From Carettochelys insculpta (lineage: Eukaryota; Chordata; Testudines; Carettochelyidae): DNA of 64,000 bases. Numbering within the stretch: position 1 is the stretch's first letter; each line of letters opens with the position of its first letter. Location of the stretch: NCBI RefSeq assembly GCF_033958435.1, contig NC_134161.1, positions 3,844,001 to 3,908,000 on the forward strand, in the 5' to 3' direction. The notes under the pieces are model-generated. The model was not told the DNA's origin. It made no database searches and was given only the letters and a program-made list of their open reading frames with translations. A program made the position numbers and the translations under genes. Positions 13,216 through 25,530 of this stretch are shown one piece after another.

Positions 13216-15600
13216 CAACAAATCAGTAACTGCAAATACAGTCTGGGGGTCCTGACTTCCACGTTGCTCTGATGGCTCTGAGGGCACAAAGGCTGAGTTA
13301 CAGCATGATCTAAGTGAATGATGTCTATGCTTAAATGCTGTCACAGTTGCATAAATGCTTGAATCAACTGTTTTTGAACAATGCATTTTACTACATTCAT
13401 ACATTTTATGGGTCTCCCTCTGGTGGTTAATTTAATATTTACAACTTTTTTTCCCCTCATTTGTAAGACCTCTGTGGAGACATGGAAAGGTGCTAGGGAT
13501 TATGGGGCAACTACAGTTCTCTTATTAATGCCTGTTTTCCTCCTCTGAAATGACCTGCTGACATTTGTCACTCGTAAAATGAAAAATTTAGGATTAGCAG
13601 GAGATTCCCCTTGCTCCAGAGGCTACATCAGGCAAAACAGGTGGAAGCCTGCTCTGCGCAAGGTCTCTAACTTCATAACTCGGGCTCAAATTAAAACTTG
13701 TTTCAAGTGAAACACTAATTTACCAGAATCAGCAGTGGCCATGGATCCAATATTTCACCAAGACATCAAACAGTACGTTTTCCCAATTAGGCGTAATGAT
13801 CTCAAGCTCTGTTTTCTTCAAAAGAGAGTTGAATTTCTTCCTTATTGCGCAGGATTGCGCCTGTAGTTTTTTTGCCTTTTGGTAACAGTAGATTTTTGTC
13901 TTACGCTGTTGACATTTCTTTCAATAGCAAAACAACTGGGTAGGGAATATTTATTCTTCTTTCCATTAAGAATTCTAACTACTTTAGTTGAGGTGACCAA
14001 TTTACCCTACTTAATGCATATTTGCTGATCAAGTCACACAGCTTTACTGATATTTAGACAGCTCAAAAGCATGACAAACAACTGCTTTGGAATTTCAGTA
14101 GAAACGTGGTATCAGACTAGGCTTGTTCAAAGTTCTAATAAAAGTGGCCCACTACGTTTAAACAGCTATGTCAGCCTGAGTTTGTGGCCTTGTGGCTTCT
14201 AGTGAGTATGAAGCTAGTTATCTTCTTTGGGAGCTGCCATAATAATACTGTGAGGGAACTCGGAACAAAATTTGGAAACCAAGTCAGGCTTTGCATAGTG
14301 AAACAGAAGGAAGAGTCAGCACCAACCCCTAATTAGAACCCCCAAAGCTGGGCAGAACATAGTGATGAGAGTACCAAGACTGCAGTTTAGTACCACCATT
14401 CGTGGAGCGAAAGCTGCAGTGATTTATTTTGTTTTACTAATTAAAAGTTTGTCTTGTTTCTTTATCTCCACTAGTACTTAAATATGTTGGTGTCCATAGC
14501 ACCGGAAAGCTTTGCACTCTGCTTGCTGTGGACATGCATTGAGGCATTCAAGTTGAATGGAAAAAAACATGGACATCTCACACTCTCAGCCCACTGACGA
14601 AGTGGCATAGGACTATATGGACCAGTATTTCAGACCCTTCCTTCCCCACTGACACTTTCATTACGAGAGTGCTTAAAGTTCACAACAACCTAACCTCCTC
14701 TTTAGAAGCCTAAAATTAATCTTTGAAGCCGCGTGTGTCAGCAAGAGGCGCACTATAACTATGCCAAATAGCTGGCAATGAAGCATGGCTTTCAAAATCT
14801 GAACGTTGGTGTCCCCGATTCCTATTAAATGCCACTACCAGCATTCACACCCTAGATCATGTTGCTAGGAATCAAATTAATATATTTAATATAGATGTTA
14901 ATATTTAAGACAAACCAAGTGTTGTACAACCTGCTGCCAGACAAACATCAGATGTGAGGTAAAAAGGGAAGTTCAAAATGTTATCTTCAAATGTATTGCT
15001 GACTAGAGAAACTTTATTTACTGAAAAAGGCCCTCTTTCTTTAAATCTCATTTTATTTTTAAGCTGTCATGAACATGTGGTCACAATGATAAGTTACATG
15101 GTAGCAGCACCTTCTTCTAGAGCTTGATCCAAAGGCCAGTGAAGTCCATAGAGTCATTTAGCTGCTCCCCAGTCACAGGAATGGCCTGTGAAAACCAGAC
15201 ACATTTTATCATAATTTCTTTGTATTCCAGGGTGACCTGCTTATCATGCCAATGCACTTTACGTTTTTATACTGAAACTTCATCTGTTTGTGCTCAAAGG
15301 ATGCTAGGGAGGGCTTGCACAAAAAGATCTTGTGATCAGACTGATGTCTGCATGGGAGTTTTATAATGCAGACAAAATGTCCACCATGGAACTAGAAAGA
15401 GACTGTTACTTGAATTAGCTGTCAAGAGCTTAGCTGGTCATACCTTTGATGCCACAAGCCTAGAAGGGCACTTTTTAGCAAGCTACAGTAAGTGAGGCAT
15501 ATGTTCAGTCCGCCTTCAAATGGCACTGTGTATTTTACAGAGGATTTCTTGTTAAACAAACATATTGTCGCTGTAGGATGCAATATATTTCCTATAGTAT
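13216..15600. other. Intergenic, no gene seen
   Basis: AT-rich, mostly unique-looking DNA between the 13.0 kb SINE and the REXO2 3' end. No exon, tRNA or clear transposon was recognised. Confidence 0.5.
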
Positions 15601-15999
15601 TTTATTTTGAAAACCCAAGGGAGATTGGTTCATCTTTTAGATGAACATTGTATACAGAGTCTTATAACTAAGTCTGCTATAAAAGAAAAGAGAACTAAAA
15701 AAATCTTTCAACAGGATTGTTTTATTCTGTAACAAAAGAGTGCATCTAAAACTAAACAAAAATGTGTAACGCAGAGCAAAAGCGATCTGGTACTTGAAAC
15801 AAAGGAGCTGCTGAGACTTAAATGGCAGATTCACAGCTCAAGCATAGGAAAACAGCAATCATTCAGACTTCTGTTTGCTTTAACAACTGTTAAGAATCAA
15901 GGTAACTGAAAAAAGGTTCTTCCTTAAACACTGGCAAACAGAAAAACATCAGGAGGTACATCAACTGGATACTATGGGGTGGCAGTGTGAGATGGAAGA
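15601..15999 (-). other. REXO2: REXO2 3' UTR with two candidate poly(A) signals
   Basis: Below the stop codon on the minus strand, AATAAA occurs at 15721-15726 and again at 15601-15606. Either could end the transcript, giving a 3' UTR of roughly 0.3-0.4 kb. No transcript evidence is available here. Confidence 0.5.
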
Positions 16000-16129
16000 T
16001 CAGCTTACAGTTTTATCATTTTCTCCATTTTCTATTAGTTTTCTTTTCTTTTCATCTGTTTTCCTCTTGAAGATGCTATTTCTGTAGAACTGAAGTTCTT
16101 TGATGCTTTCCCTGATGTCATCAAGTGCT
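16000..16129 (-). CDS. REXO2: REXO2 exon 7: Exo III aspartate and C-terminus
   Basis: This exon has 130 nt from acceptor TTTTGCAG to stop TGA at 16000-16002. It encodes [20 protein letters not shown], then a lysine-rich tail ending NDKTVS, as in the human protein. The last active-site acid is D197. Confidence 0.96.
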
Positions 16130-19100
16130 CTGCAAAAGAATTAAGGAAGGTTTCAAAATGCACAAACACTCAGGCTAAATTTGGATTCTGATGTGGCTCA
16201 CACATTTCAAACTAAAAAATAAAATGAAAAACAACACTGAGGAATATGTGGTGCACAAATCTGTAAGTAATAAAACCACGCTCACAAGATGCCTCTTCGT
16301 GCCTGTTTGTCTTCCCACACTTTGTCTGGCCTATACAAGTCCTTTGGGCAGAGACACTATATATTTATACAGTGCCTAGCACAAATGGACCCTGACATCA
16401 GATAAGGTCTCTAATATACAATAATAAAATTATTTTTTAGAAAAGGACAGTTGTCAAGAACAATATTTAGTAAAACCAAACAAAAAAAAATGAAGATTTA
16501 GCTATAACTTTACTTAAATTTCAGAGTCACAGGAATCTAAGTACCAGATCCCAGAAGATAGTACTTCCTGAATAACGGCCCATGCAGCCAACCCTTCCTT
16601 GATGGCATTTCATTCCAACAAATGCTTCCTGAAACGGTGCCAGGACCAGGCCAGCATCCAGCAAGCATCGACAATAAACAAAATTGCCTTCCTAGCCATC
16701 TTTGCATTTTCATGCATATCAGTTTTAAACACTATTTTTTGTATCTGGAAATCACATCCTGCAATACACTAGGTTTCAGACTGAAAAGGCTGGCTATGAT
16801 TCAGGCTTCTCCTTTTGAACCTTGGGCCTTTGTATGCCCATCTTAAAGAGTCCATGCTAGGAGAACAGGTATTTGAAGATTCCGGTATTCCTTTTTCCAA
16901 AGATTCTCATACATGCGTGAAAGAACTGTGCCCTGCACTAAAATAGGAGAGATTTCAAGAGGCAGAAAAAAACAAGCAGTAAAAATAACTTGATCCCTTC
17001 TATATCAAAAAGTTAAAATAGTACCCAGAGGCCTATGTCAGAACCAAGGCATTGTTGTGCTAGGCACAGTGTTCAGAAAAGCAAGGGGCCAATTCTGCCC
17101 CTACTGAGTCAGTGGCAAAACCCATTAAACTCCAGAGGCTTTAGATCAAATTCATGATGCTGATCCTGAAAAGCTTACAACCTAAGAGAAAATGTTAACA
17201 TTTTGTACTACATAGCACCTTTCATCTGAGCATTGATAACTTGTTTTCAAATTCTACATCAAGATTAGCCTCACTTTACAGGGAGGAAAACAGACATGTC
17301 AAACCCAATCTCCCATTTCCCAGTCCCCTGCTTTCACTCTTGGTTCTCTGGTAACAGTTGTGCTCCAATACAGAACGTATTAATGTTCTATCTTTGTCCC
17401 TTCTTCCCCCCTCTGCCCCCCAAATGCTTAGCACTGTGGTATGTAAGTACTGTGAATGTCTCAAGACAAATATCTTGGGCTCATAAACTGAGCAAGCCAT
17501 TAAGGCATAATAAATAATTTCTCTCCTATGTATTTTTATAATTACTCTTTTGTGCCATAACCAGACTTTAATGAGGAGGATATGAAAAGGAACAGAATTA
17601 CACAGATTTCCAGGGCCATCCACAATAGAATTAACATGTCTGGTTTTCAAAGAAATTGGCACGTGCCACATTCCAGCAGAAGAAAGTACTGTATCTTAAG
17701 GTATGACAAATTTGCAATGGAGGAAATCTCACCTGTGAGAAGCCACTTTCTTTGGTGCAAATTCAAATTCTTCTGGATACCAGCGCCTGTATACAGAAGA
17801 AACTGAGTTCAAACCCATACATCTTAAATACACAGTCAGCAGGTGCTTTGAGTTTCCTACAGTGGGAAATGTCTCTTCAGTGCAAGAATTTGGACTTCAC
17901 AGACATTCAGAAAAGTCAGTTACAAGCATCAAAATTATACAATTCATGTGAGAGCTGAACACCTCCCTCGTCTGCCTGCACTTCTCTAAGGATGTGTCTA
18001 CACTATGAGATAAAATGAAATTTAAAGGAGTTAGCGATGTTTTAATATTGAGCTGTCTTCGCTGTAAATACCATTAGCTTGAATTAGTGAGCCCTAATAC
18101 CGACAACAAAATGTCGCTATTACGGGATGGGTATAGCATCAGTTTTGAATTTAAAATTTCAAATAAAGACTAGTGTGGAAGCGCCATGTCTTTAATTTGA
18201 ATTTATTAGCCTCCAGAAGTGTCCCATCTGTATCCCACAAAGCTACATGGTGACCCTCCATGTATGGCCATTTCTTTCTCCGCTGCTCCCCATCTAGGTG
18301 CGCAGGAAAAAGGTCACAGGAAACCTGCAAATTTCTGACTGAATTAGAATTTGAATTCTGCAGTGCCCAGGCCTGCAAATATAAAGGTCTGGATGCATGG
18401 CTGATGGAATCAGGCAGGGGTGGACAGGACTGACCGCACAGCTGCCCGCCGCTACGCCAACATCTGCAGAGGACATGCAGGTGACTGAACCAGGCGGAGT
18501 GGACAGGGCTGATGGCATAGCAATGAGCAGCCGTGCTAACGTCCGCAGAGGACACATGGCACAGGGAACCTGGGTGGGTTTGGGGGAGATCTGAATTCTG
18601 TTAGTGGGTGCTCTGAATTCTGGGATTTTAACACGAAACACCCACAAGCAACCAGGGCTCAGGCACTTTGGGATAAGTACCCACAATGTACTGCTCACAC
18701 TGTCAAACTTGTCTAGGACTATGGGGGCGCGGAAACTTGACAGAGAAAAACGATGGGTTGAATTTCAAGAAGGTTTGTGGACACAAATTCAAATTCATAA
18801 GAACGAGGTTAAAAATCAAATTTATTAAAAAGTGAATTTTTGTCATAGTGCAGACATAGCCTGAGTAGATCATTGTCCTAAGTGCAGTATATGAAAGAAC
18901 TGAACGGCTACATGCTGCTTGTTTCCCTGCTGTTCTCCTCTCCAGTTTGAAAAGAAAATTAGAAAAAAACAAACAAACAAAAAAAACCAACCTCGAACCC
19001 CTTAGATCTTTTTACACTGTTAAACTTTGTATGGTATTTACCTGCAAAGTTCTTTGACAGTGCTCACATCAATTATCCTGTAATGAACATGCCTCATGAA

Positions 19101-22100
19101 CTGAGGCATATATTTGTCAAGAAACTTCTTATCTGCATGAACAGAGTTTCCTAGAAAATGACAAAACAGATATTTCTTTCAAAGACTTCACACAGGTACA
19201 GAGAATTACATCTGAAAGAGAGAGGTTATGCATATAACATTAAAAAGTTTTCAGTCAGCTTGCCTTTGATTCTAATAAATCTGATTTTAAAGTTTTTTGT
19301 CTGATTGACACTTCAGGCTAAATCTGTGTGGTTTAAATATACAATCTCTCTGAACTGAATTCTTATCACTAATTTTATAATTTCAGTGTCACAAAATAAC
19401 CATGTCAATAAAAGTAGAAATATTACACAAACCACCAGGTTTTCCACTAAGGGTAAAAAAGCTTTACATTTGGTTGACTATAATTCTCTCAGGCCATCCT
19501 TTTTACTTCTGAGAGTCAGAGATGTGAGTCACCAAGTAACAGGACAATCAAACAGACAGCATTTTGAAGTTGATTGGAATCCTGTCGTCAGCAAGGAAAA
19601 AAGGAGGTGCCTATCTGGGATTTTATTTATCTTTTACATTCACAAACTGCTATCAATACCTTTACACCAGTAAAAACATAAATGTATAATGGAATATCCT
19701 TACGAACAGGATTTCAAGTTTCCTGCAGATCTATGGAAATATTCAGAAACCTCTATATAGTATCTGCTTTAGGCAATTTATAGAATGGATGATACCTAAT
19801 GCTGAAATTCCCTGGCTTAGTGAAATTTGATTGCATGCAGTTCTTCAGGTAGGAGACTAAATCACCCCTGCATTGTGCATTAACTGATTTTTCAAAATCC
19901 CACGGGGAATGAAAAGAGGACTAATTTTAGTAGTATTAAAAATATAAGCATACATTTTACCTGCAAGAGGACACAGGCCAGGAGGTGTTTGCTGTCGTAC
20001 AAAGGACAGAAATTCATATTCCGCTTGTTGCAGTGAAATTGTACTTTCTTTCACTGCCTTAGTAAGGCCGGACTACAAGAAAGAAGCATCCATCACTAAT
20101 CACGTATTGACCATGATTTAAAAATACTTCTAGCATAATTTAAAGCGGCAGTCAAATGTCACCTAAGAACCAAAAACTGAAACAATAACAAACTAATGGC
20201 ATATGTAATGCCCCAAAGCATTAAAAAGATGACAACTTAACTCAGAGTTAACTGTTTGGGAGGTCTCAACATTTTACCCACTGCATCAGTGTTCATCTAC
20301 TTCAATCCTAGCTAAGGGACAGATTCTGATCTTACTCATGTTGAATAACATTCCTACTGTACTGACTTCAAAGAAAACTCTCTGGGAATAAGAACAGATT
20401 GCCTGAGTAAAGCGTATCACAATATAGCTCCAAGGAAACGCCATCCTAGTGATGTTTTTCCACTAGCAATTTTATGATGTCTTTGGCCCTAGTTACTCAG
20501 ATTTGGTACAAATGCTTTTTTTAAATGCAAAAATATATACTGCATTCTAAGTGAAATATACAAACATTGAATGTATTTGTTCAACAAGAGACATGTTGAT
20601 TTAATAAATGGATTACAGTAGTCCCTCGAGTTATGCCAGAGTTGCATTCCCATGCACCCTCACATAACTCCAATTTCGTGTAAGTTGGGGGGCAGCTTTT
20701 TTTCCCCTGGCAGAACACACGTTCTGCAGCTAGGGAAGCAGCAGGAGCACCTGGAGCTCCTTTTGAAAAGTTAAGTCCTGAGGTTGTGGGGAAAGGAGGG
20801 GATTCAGCTGGGGAGGGTTTAGCCTGGTGGTGGGTTGGGGGTTTAAGCCAGGGGTGGCTTAGGCCTGCAGGGGGGAAGGCGGAGTGGGGGGTGAAGTTGA
20901 GCCAGGAATGCACGGCTCTGCAGTGCGGGAGATGAGCCGGAGCTGGGGGCGGAGGGGAGAGGGTGAGCCGGAGCCAGGGGGTTGGGGTTAAACCGGGGCG
21001 TGAGGGCAGCAGGATTTTCAGTTGCGCTTAACTCATAATCGTGCATTGTGTGGGATTACTGTATTTATTGGATGGTGTCAGTTACATAGTTTGTAAACAA
21101 TTTAGCAATAAACCGTACTTTCAGGGATTCTGACACAGTGCTAGATATCTGCAGAACATTGTCTTTTATGATGGCGCTTTTGTGGAGAAATATGAATGGG
21201 CATTTCTCAGTTATAGCAGTGGAAATAAATATGGACATTGCTGGCGTTGTGTTAACAAAGACACCCATAACTCAAAGATTCCTTTTAAAATTAAATGTCA
21301 TTATCTTATCAATCTGCTGTAACAAGTTCCTAAAGAGAGATTTCCAGCTGGCTGTGCTATATATTTCCTTAGCTATGTCACAAAAAGCCACTTGGGTCTA
21401 TCAAATAGTGTTTAAAAACTTCAGGGTGTGACTGTTTTCCTTTTAGTTGTAATTATATCTGATTTTTTTCAGCTGCTTTCATCTCCAATTCACTTGAGAA
21501 ATAAAACTAGCAGCATAAAATGATCCACCCTGTAAATTACTTTGTTTTCCAAAGATCCGCTAATTTTTCCTAGAGAAAACCACTTTAAGAGGGATTAATG
21601 AGCATTTTACATAATTTCAGCACTTAATCAAAACTACCCTGAATTCAAATTTTAGATGAAGACTTGGTAAAGCTATTGATTTGCTTGCCACTGGCAAGCA
21701 TGGAACTTCCATGGTGAGTGAGTAGTCAAAATCATTTATTTCTGAAAACAAAGTTTTCAATGAAAAATGAATTTGTTTTTCAGTCTATGGAGTGCAGGGA
21801 GACTGTCAACCAAATTTAAACTAATTAGAAACTGGTCCAACACTATCTTCCTAAGCCTGTTAGTGTTTCTCATGCTTTTGTCAATCAGTGGCATTTTGAA
21901 CCAAACAAGAGCTGGTCACTAAAGCTAGTTAAATTCAGAAGCCTGTGGACATCTGTGCAACTAGCAAGAGTAATATTAGTTCCACACTGCTGCCTGGAGC
22001 TTTCCCAAGCAGCAGCTGAGACACTGCAATTCTTGCCATGGGATATGGCCCACTCACTATCTTATACATGAGCCATTGTTTGGTGTTGAGCTACCTCTCT

Positions 22101-25089
22101 GTTATGAAATGAACTATTGTTGATAGGCATATTTCTAGCTAGAAGGCGTCTGGTAAAATTTAAGGCCTGATCAAAGTTGGTGCAAGTGAAGGTTGTTAAA
22201 GCTCTTGGTCTTCTGGTTGAGGCACCCGACAGGATCTCAAAATATGTACATTCAGTTCTCAGTTCTGCCACGGACTTGAGATCCTGTGCAATTCACAACT
22301 TCTCTCTGCCTCAGTTCCCCATCTGTAAAATGGGCATATTTGCTTTCTCCCAGCTCTTCTCATCTACATTTAGAATGTGAGCTCTTCAGAATAGGAACTG
22401 CCTCTCAAGCGTTCATTTAGACTCTACTGCAATTCTGAAATTAAGAATTATAAAATTGCCACGAGTTCTAAGGAAGCAGTGATTCTTGTATTATTGCTCT
22501 AGTACCTTTACCTTCCCATGATGTTCTTTACACCATTCTGACATGCCATCCAGCAATTCATCTGGCTGGTTTATAATCAGGTTGGGACCCTGTTAATGAG
22601 GAAATATATATGAATATAATCTCATACTAACAATAAAATAATTCTAAATTTTATCATTGGACAGAAGGAATTTGTCCACCTCCAGCTGACCTCTCTCGCT
22701 TTAAAAAGGAATTTATAAAAAAGCTACCCACTTTGTGCTGCACTGCAATTTTAAAAGACGTGGCAGGAATTATCTCCCTGCCCCCCACATACACACACAG
22801 GTATAAAATATCAGCAGAACAGAACTGAAGCGTTGTTCTAGTCTATGTGATTCTGTATGGAGAGTAACCTGTGGTTTTAACTTGTGTCTCAGTGGCTTCA
22901 ATCTAGCATCAAGTTTTCTCAACCTACAAATGAAAAGGTATTACGGGTGGTTTTTTTTCCAGTGAATAACTCAATCTGGGATGTGAATATCAAGTCAGAT
23001 TCTTTTCGGTCTCAGCATCATTGGATTGGATTCTGTAACACAGATTTATTTAACAAGTTAGGATCCATGGGTCATAAATGAATCCAGTTGCTTCTCCCAG
23101 CACAGTGTATATTTTGCAGGGATAGATAGTAGTGAAACCTTATTCTTGCCACCAAAGCAAGAACATACGATTTATAATGTGTAAAGGGGAAGTACTGATC
23201 GGTTCAGTAAGATACTGCCAATTTTACAGGGACATCTTCCAGGTTATACTCACACCTTTGGGGTCAGCAGCTGGCAAAACTTACTGTGTTAAAAAGTGAC
23301 ACACTACACTGTCATTGAGATTGTGTCCCTTTATATTTGAGATGGTATTTTCCAGTTTTCTGAAGAATCAGAAAAAGTTCCTTTAAAATGCATTGTTCCT
23401 GAGGGAAAGTAAATTAGCCAATATTCAAATGTTCACGAGACACATTAGTTGTGATATTTTTTCATAATAAATGTGTAAATGTTCCTATATTGAGGTTATT
23501 TGTTAGTTCTCAAACTTTGCCTGCTTTGTGTATCTTTGCGAGAGTCTATTTATCCAGGGCTTTGGTTCATCTTCATATACGTCAGAGAGCAAATCTTTGT
23601 TTAATAATAGGACCAAGATTGTTCAGGAATGTAGGTTATTTTCCAAAAATATTTTACATAGGGCCACAATCCAAAGAGCCCTTAAAACATGCACTATAAA
23701 TTGTTGTTTTACTCATATTCCATTCCACAAGCTGCACACAGCTGGAGGCTGCACTTATGAAAGGGCACATACCACACTGGCTATTTATGAGCCAGATGGT
23801 TTCCAAAACATCAAAGATAAAAATATTCCATCCTAATTTAATAGGCAGCTGAACCTTAAAGTACAAAAAAAAAAAAACCCAAAACACCACAGTACTAGCT
23901 AGTAACCAAGCATGCATTAGTACATACTCACTCTCAACTCTAACCTACCTCAGCCAAAATGTTTAAATCAGAATCAGTTATAAGACAAGCCATCTCAATG
24001 ATCCGGTCTTTCTCTATGTCCAATCCGGTCATCTGCAAAGGCAGAAGCAACAATCATAAGAGGAAAGAAGAGCTATGTTTTATACTTCAGAGGGAACATA
24101 AGTCTTAGCCCAACTCTGGAATTCAAGTGTTGTTACCACTGCTGCAATGCTTGGGTTTTTTCATGGACGCTCAAGCTGATTTCAGTCATCACTAGCAGGA
24201 ACATAATCTGTGTTTGCCAGACAAAGCAAGAAATGGAAAAATTCCAGAGACGCTCAGTGAGCTGTGCGAATACTTGGAGAGTGAATTTAGTGCAGAACTG
24301 CTCAGCCGTAGCGAGAAGAGACTGTGGAAGCTGGAACCCTCTGGTCCCATGCCTGAATTGGATGCTTCCCTGCCACGTGCAACACCCAAGTAAACCAAGG
24401 CAGGCCCATCTCCAGCCTTCCAGCATGCACAAAAAAGTCTGTTATTGCATCCTGCTGAGTGTTGGGCCAGACCAGGTCATGGTCTCCAGCGTGTATATCC
24501 TTAAGCTCTGTCCAGCCTAGTCTTCAGCATCCCAGGAAAAAAAAAAGCCAGCCCCAGGTCATTCCCCCAGGGGCAGGAATTGCTGTCTGACCACCTCTGC
24601 GCCCCCCTAGACTGGCTTGCCTCTTGCTCCACTCCATGCACATTTTGTACCAACCCCAAAACCTGTCTGACGGGGGTCCCCTCCCCCAACCTTGCCCCCC
24701 ACAAAACCTGTCTAAGGGGGTCCCCTCCCCCAACCTTGCCCCCCACAAAACCTGTCTAAGGGGGTCCCCTCCCCAATCGTGCCCCCCAAACACGTGTCTC
24801 AGGCCCCCCCCTACCCCCAACTTCGCCCCCCACACTTGTCTGACGGGGGGGCCCTCGCCCCCAATCTTGCCCCCAACACTAGTCTGACTCCGGGGCGGGG
24901 GGGGCCCTGGAAACAATCCTCCCCCTCGGCGGGGTCCCGTCCCCTCACCTCCAGGTCTACCCAGACCATCCGCTGCCCCATGCTGCTCGCAGCCATGGCC
25001 GCTCCGCCCCGGGCCCTGGTTCCCACTGCCGCCCGCAGCCAGCGCCCGGCCGAGCCCAGCAACCAACCGGGGTCGCCACCTCCACGCAT
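16000..25089 (-). CDS. REXO2: REXO2, small-fragment oligoribonuclease (complete, 7 exons)
   Basis: The gene encodes a DEDDh 3'-5' exoribonuclease of the Orn/REXO2 family, which degrades 2-5 nt RNAs to mononucleotides in mitochondria and cytosol. Joined exons give 708 nt, 235 residues; I recall the human protein as 237. Exons: 24949-25089, 23949-24032, 22512-22589, 19961-20072, 19042-19150, 17733-17786, 16000-16129. All introns are GT-AG and phases close. Catalytic residues by position: D45 and E47 (WVDLE), D145 (VHAD), H192 and D197 (SHRALDD). Residues 1-31 are rich in R, G and A with few acids, fitting a mitochondrial leader; a second ATG at 24994-24996 (M32) would give a cytosolic form. The C-terminus is lysine-rich ([10 protein letters not shown]). 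RBM7 lies upstream on the same strand. Identification is from recalled human sequence, and identity over the core is very high. Confidence 0.97.
17255..17345 (-). mobile_element. Possible MIR-like fragment in REXO2 intron 6
   Basis: The plus strand reads TCACTTTACAGGGAGGAAAA, resembling the reverse of a MIR 3' end (TTTTCCTC...TGTAAAGTGA). It is short and diverged. Confidence 0.4.
17733..17786 (-). CDS. REXO2: REXO2 exon 6 (54 nt)
   Basis: This very short exon encodes [17 protein letters not shown] between acceptor TATACAG and donor GTGAGA. It completes a split arginine at each end. The catalytic histidine H192 is its last full codon. Confidence 0.95.
17990..18861. mobile_element. Non-autonomous hAT-like transposon, 872 bp, in REXO2 intron 5
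   Basis: The ends are imperfect inverted repeats: GGATGTGTCTACACTATGAG at the left and, on the other strand, GGCTATGTCTGCACTATGAC at the right. The interior has no transposase. A segment of about 79 bp is tandemly duplicated inside (about 18,404-18,561; TGGACAGG at 18421 and 18500). I found no matching 8-bp target duplication. The element at 48,054-49,086 looks like a relative in opposite orientation. Confidence 0.7.
19042..19150 (-). CDS. REXO2: REXO2 exon 5: Exo II motif
   Basis: This exon has 109 nt, acceptor TTTCTAG, donor GTAAAT, and leaves AG of an arginine codon. It encodes [17 protein letters not shown] and the following [18 protein letters not shown]. The Exo II aspartate is D145 in VHAD. 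Confidence 0.97.
19961..20072 (-). CDS. REXO2: REXO2 exon 4
   Basis: This exon has 112 nt, starts in phase 0 (acceptor TTGTAG) and leaves one base of a glycine codon before donor GTAAAA. It encodes [20 protein letters not shown], then the strongly conserved [17 protein letters not shown]. Confidence 0.97.
20616..21061. mobile_element. Tigger-like MITE with GC-rich core (copy 1), in REXO2 intron 3
   Basis: The element starts CAGTAGTCCCTCGAGTTATG and ends with the inverted form (GGGATTACTG). It is flanked by TA at 20614-20615 and 21062-21063, as expected for a pogo/Tigger-type Tc1-mariner insertion. The inside is GC-rich and has no transposase. A second copy in inverse orientation lies at 58,159-58,642 and shares the core around AACACACGTTCTGCAGC. 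Confidence 0.75.
22225..22400 (+). mobile_element. MIR-like CORE-SINE relic in REXO2 intron 3
   Basis: The stretch reads like a decayed MIR: TCTGCCACGGACTTGAGATC, then GCCTCAGTTCCCCATCTGTA and AAATGGGC. These ancient SINEs are shared by all amniotes. Confidence 0.7.
22512..22589 (-). CDS. REXO2: REXO2 exon 3
   Basis: This exon has 78 nt, 26 codons, phase 0 at both ends (acceptor TTAACAG, donor GTAAAG). It encodes [19 protein letters not shown] followed by CKEHHGK, the conserved segment leading to the helix that contacts the short RNA substrate in the Orn fold. Confidence 0.97.
23949..24032 (-). CDS. REXO2: REXO2 exon 2
   Basis: This exon has 84 nt, 28 codons, phase 0 at both ends (acceptor CTTTGCAG, donor GTAGGT). 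It encodes [17 protein letters not shown] and the following [11 protein letters not shown]. This is the beta-strand and helix after the Exo I acids, a region almost invariant in the Orn family. Confidence 0.97.
24656..24890. repeat. GC-rich minisatellite in REXO2 intron 1, period about 44 bp
   Basis: About five to six diverging copies of a C-rich unit (core AACCTGTCT then GGGGTCCCCTCCCC) begin near 24660, 24704, 24749, 24790, 24833 and 24876. It starts about 60 bp inside the intron from the exon 1 donor. The first three copies are nearly identical and the later ones more diverged. Long open frames through here on both strands come from the repeat, not from genes. Confidence 0.85.
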
Positions 25090-25260
25090 CGCGACAGGCC
25101 GCAAAGTGTCATCCGGAGACTGCAATTCCCAGACGCCCACGCGCCAGCTTCCCGACGTACTCCCGCGACTGGAGCTGGCCCGCGGCCTGCCGGGAAGTGT
25201 AGTCACCCGAGCGCCTCACAGGAATCGCGCCCCCCCGCCCCACCTAGCAGCGAATGGTGG
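24890..25260 (-). promoter_or_regulatory. REXO2: REXO2 CpG-island promoter with paired ZNF143-like motifs
   Basis: A sharp GC- and CpG-rich block surrounds exon 1 in an otherwise AT-rich region. Two motifs resembling the ZNF143/THAP11 SBS element (ACTACAATTCCCAG) are visible: minus-strand ACTACACTTCCCGGC at about 25188-25203, and plus-strand ACTGCAATTCCCAG at 25119-25132. No TATA box is seen, typical of a housekeeping start. Transcription start is inferred to lie between about 25,090 and 25,200. Confidence 0.7.
24949..25089 (-). CDS. REXO2: REXO2 exon 1: leader and Exo I motif
   Basis: This exon codes for 47 residues, from ATG at 25087-25089 to WVDLE, and ends in phase 0 at donor GTGAGG. It carries both the presumed mitochondrial leader and the alternative internal start (MAASSMGQR). 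The first two metal-binding acids, D45 and E47, sit at its end. I chose the outer ATG because the leader length (31 residues before MAASS) and composition match the human long form. The open frame continues further upstream without a better start. Confidence 0.92.
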
Positions 25261-25530
25261 GTCATGCAGTATCTACATGTCCCATCTGTCCCCATCCGTT
25301 CGGCTGCCCACTCTCAGGGAATAGGTGCTTCCTCCTCCTTTTTACGCTGCTCCAAGCACCTCTACACACGGAGTATTTTACAGTGAGCTCCATTTACTTT
25401 GCAGGTTCTAGTCCATGACTAGTCAGTAATATAAATAAATATTTTAAAAGACATAAAATGCCTTTATTTCTTCAAGGGATCTCTCTTATTGCAAATCTAT
25501 TCAGCTGCATCAAGAAACATTATTAGCCTG

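Noticed and set aside
24524..25324. Long open frames of about 130-180 codons on both strands around the REXO2 promoter
   Set aside because: They follow from the C-rich minisatellite and CpG island. Only the part read as REXO2 exon 1 has splice signals and homology.
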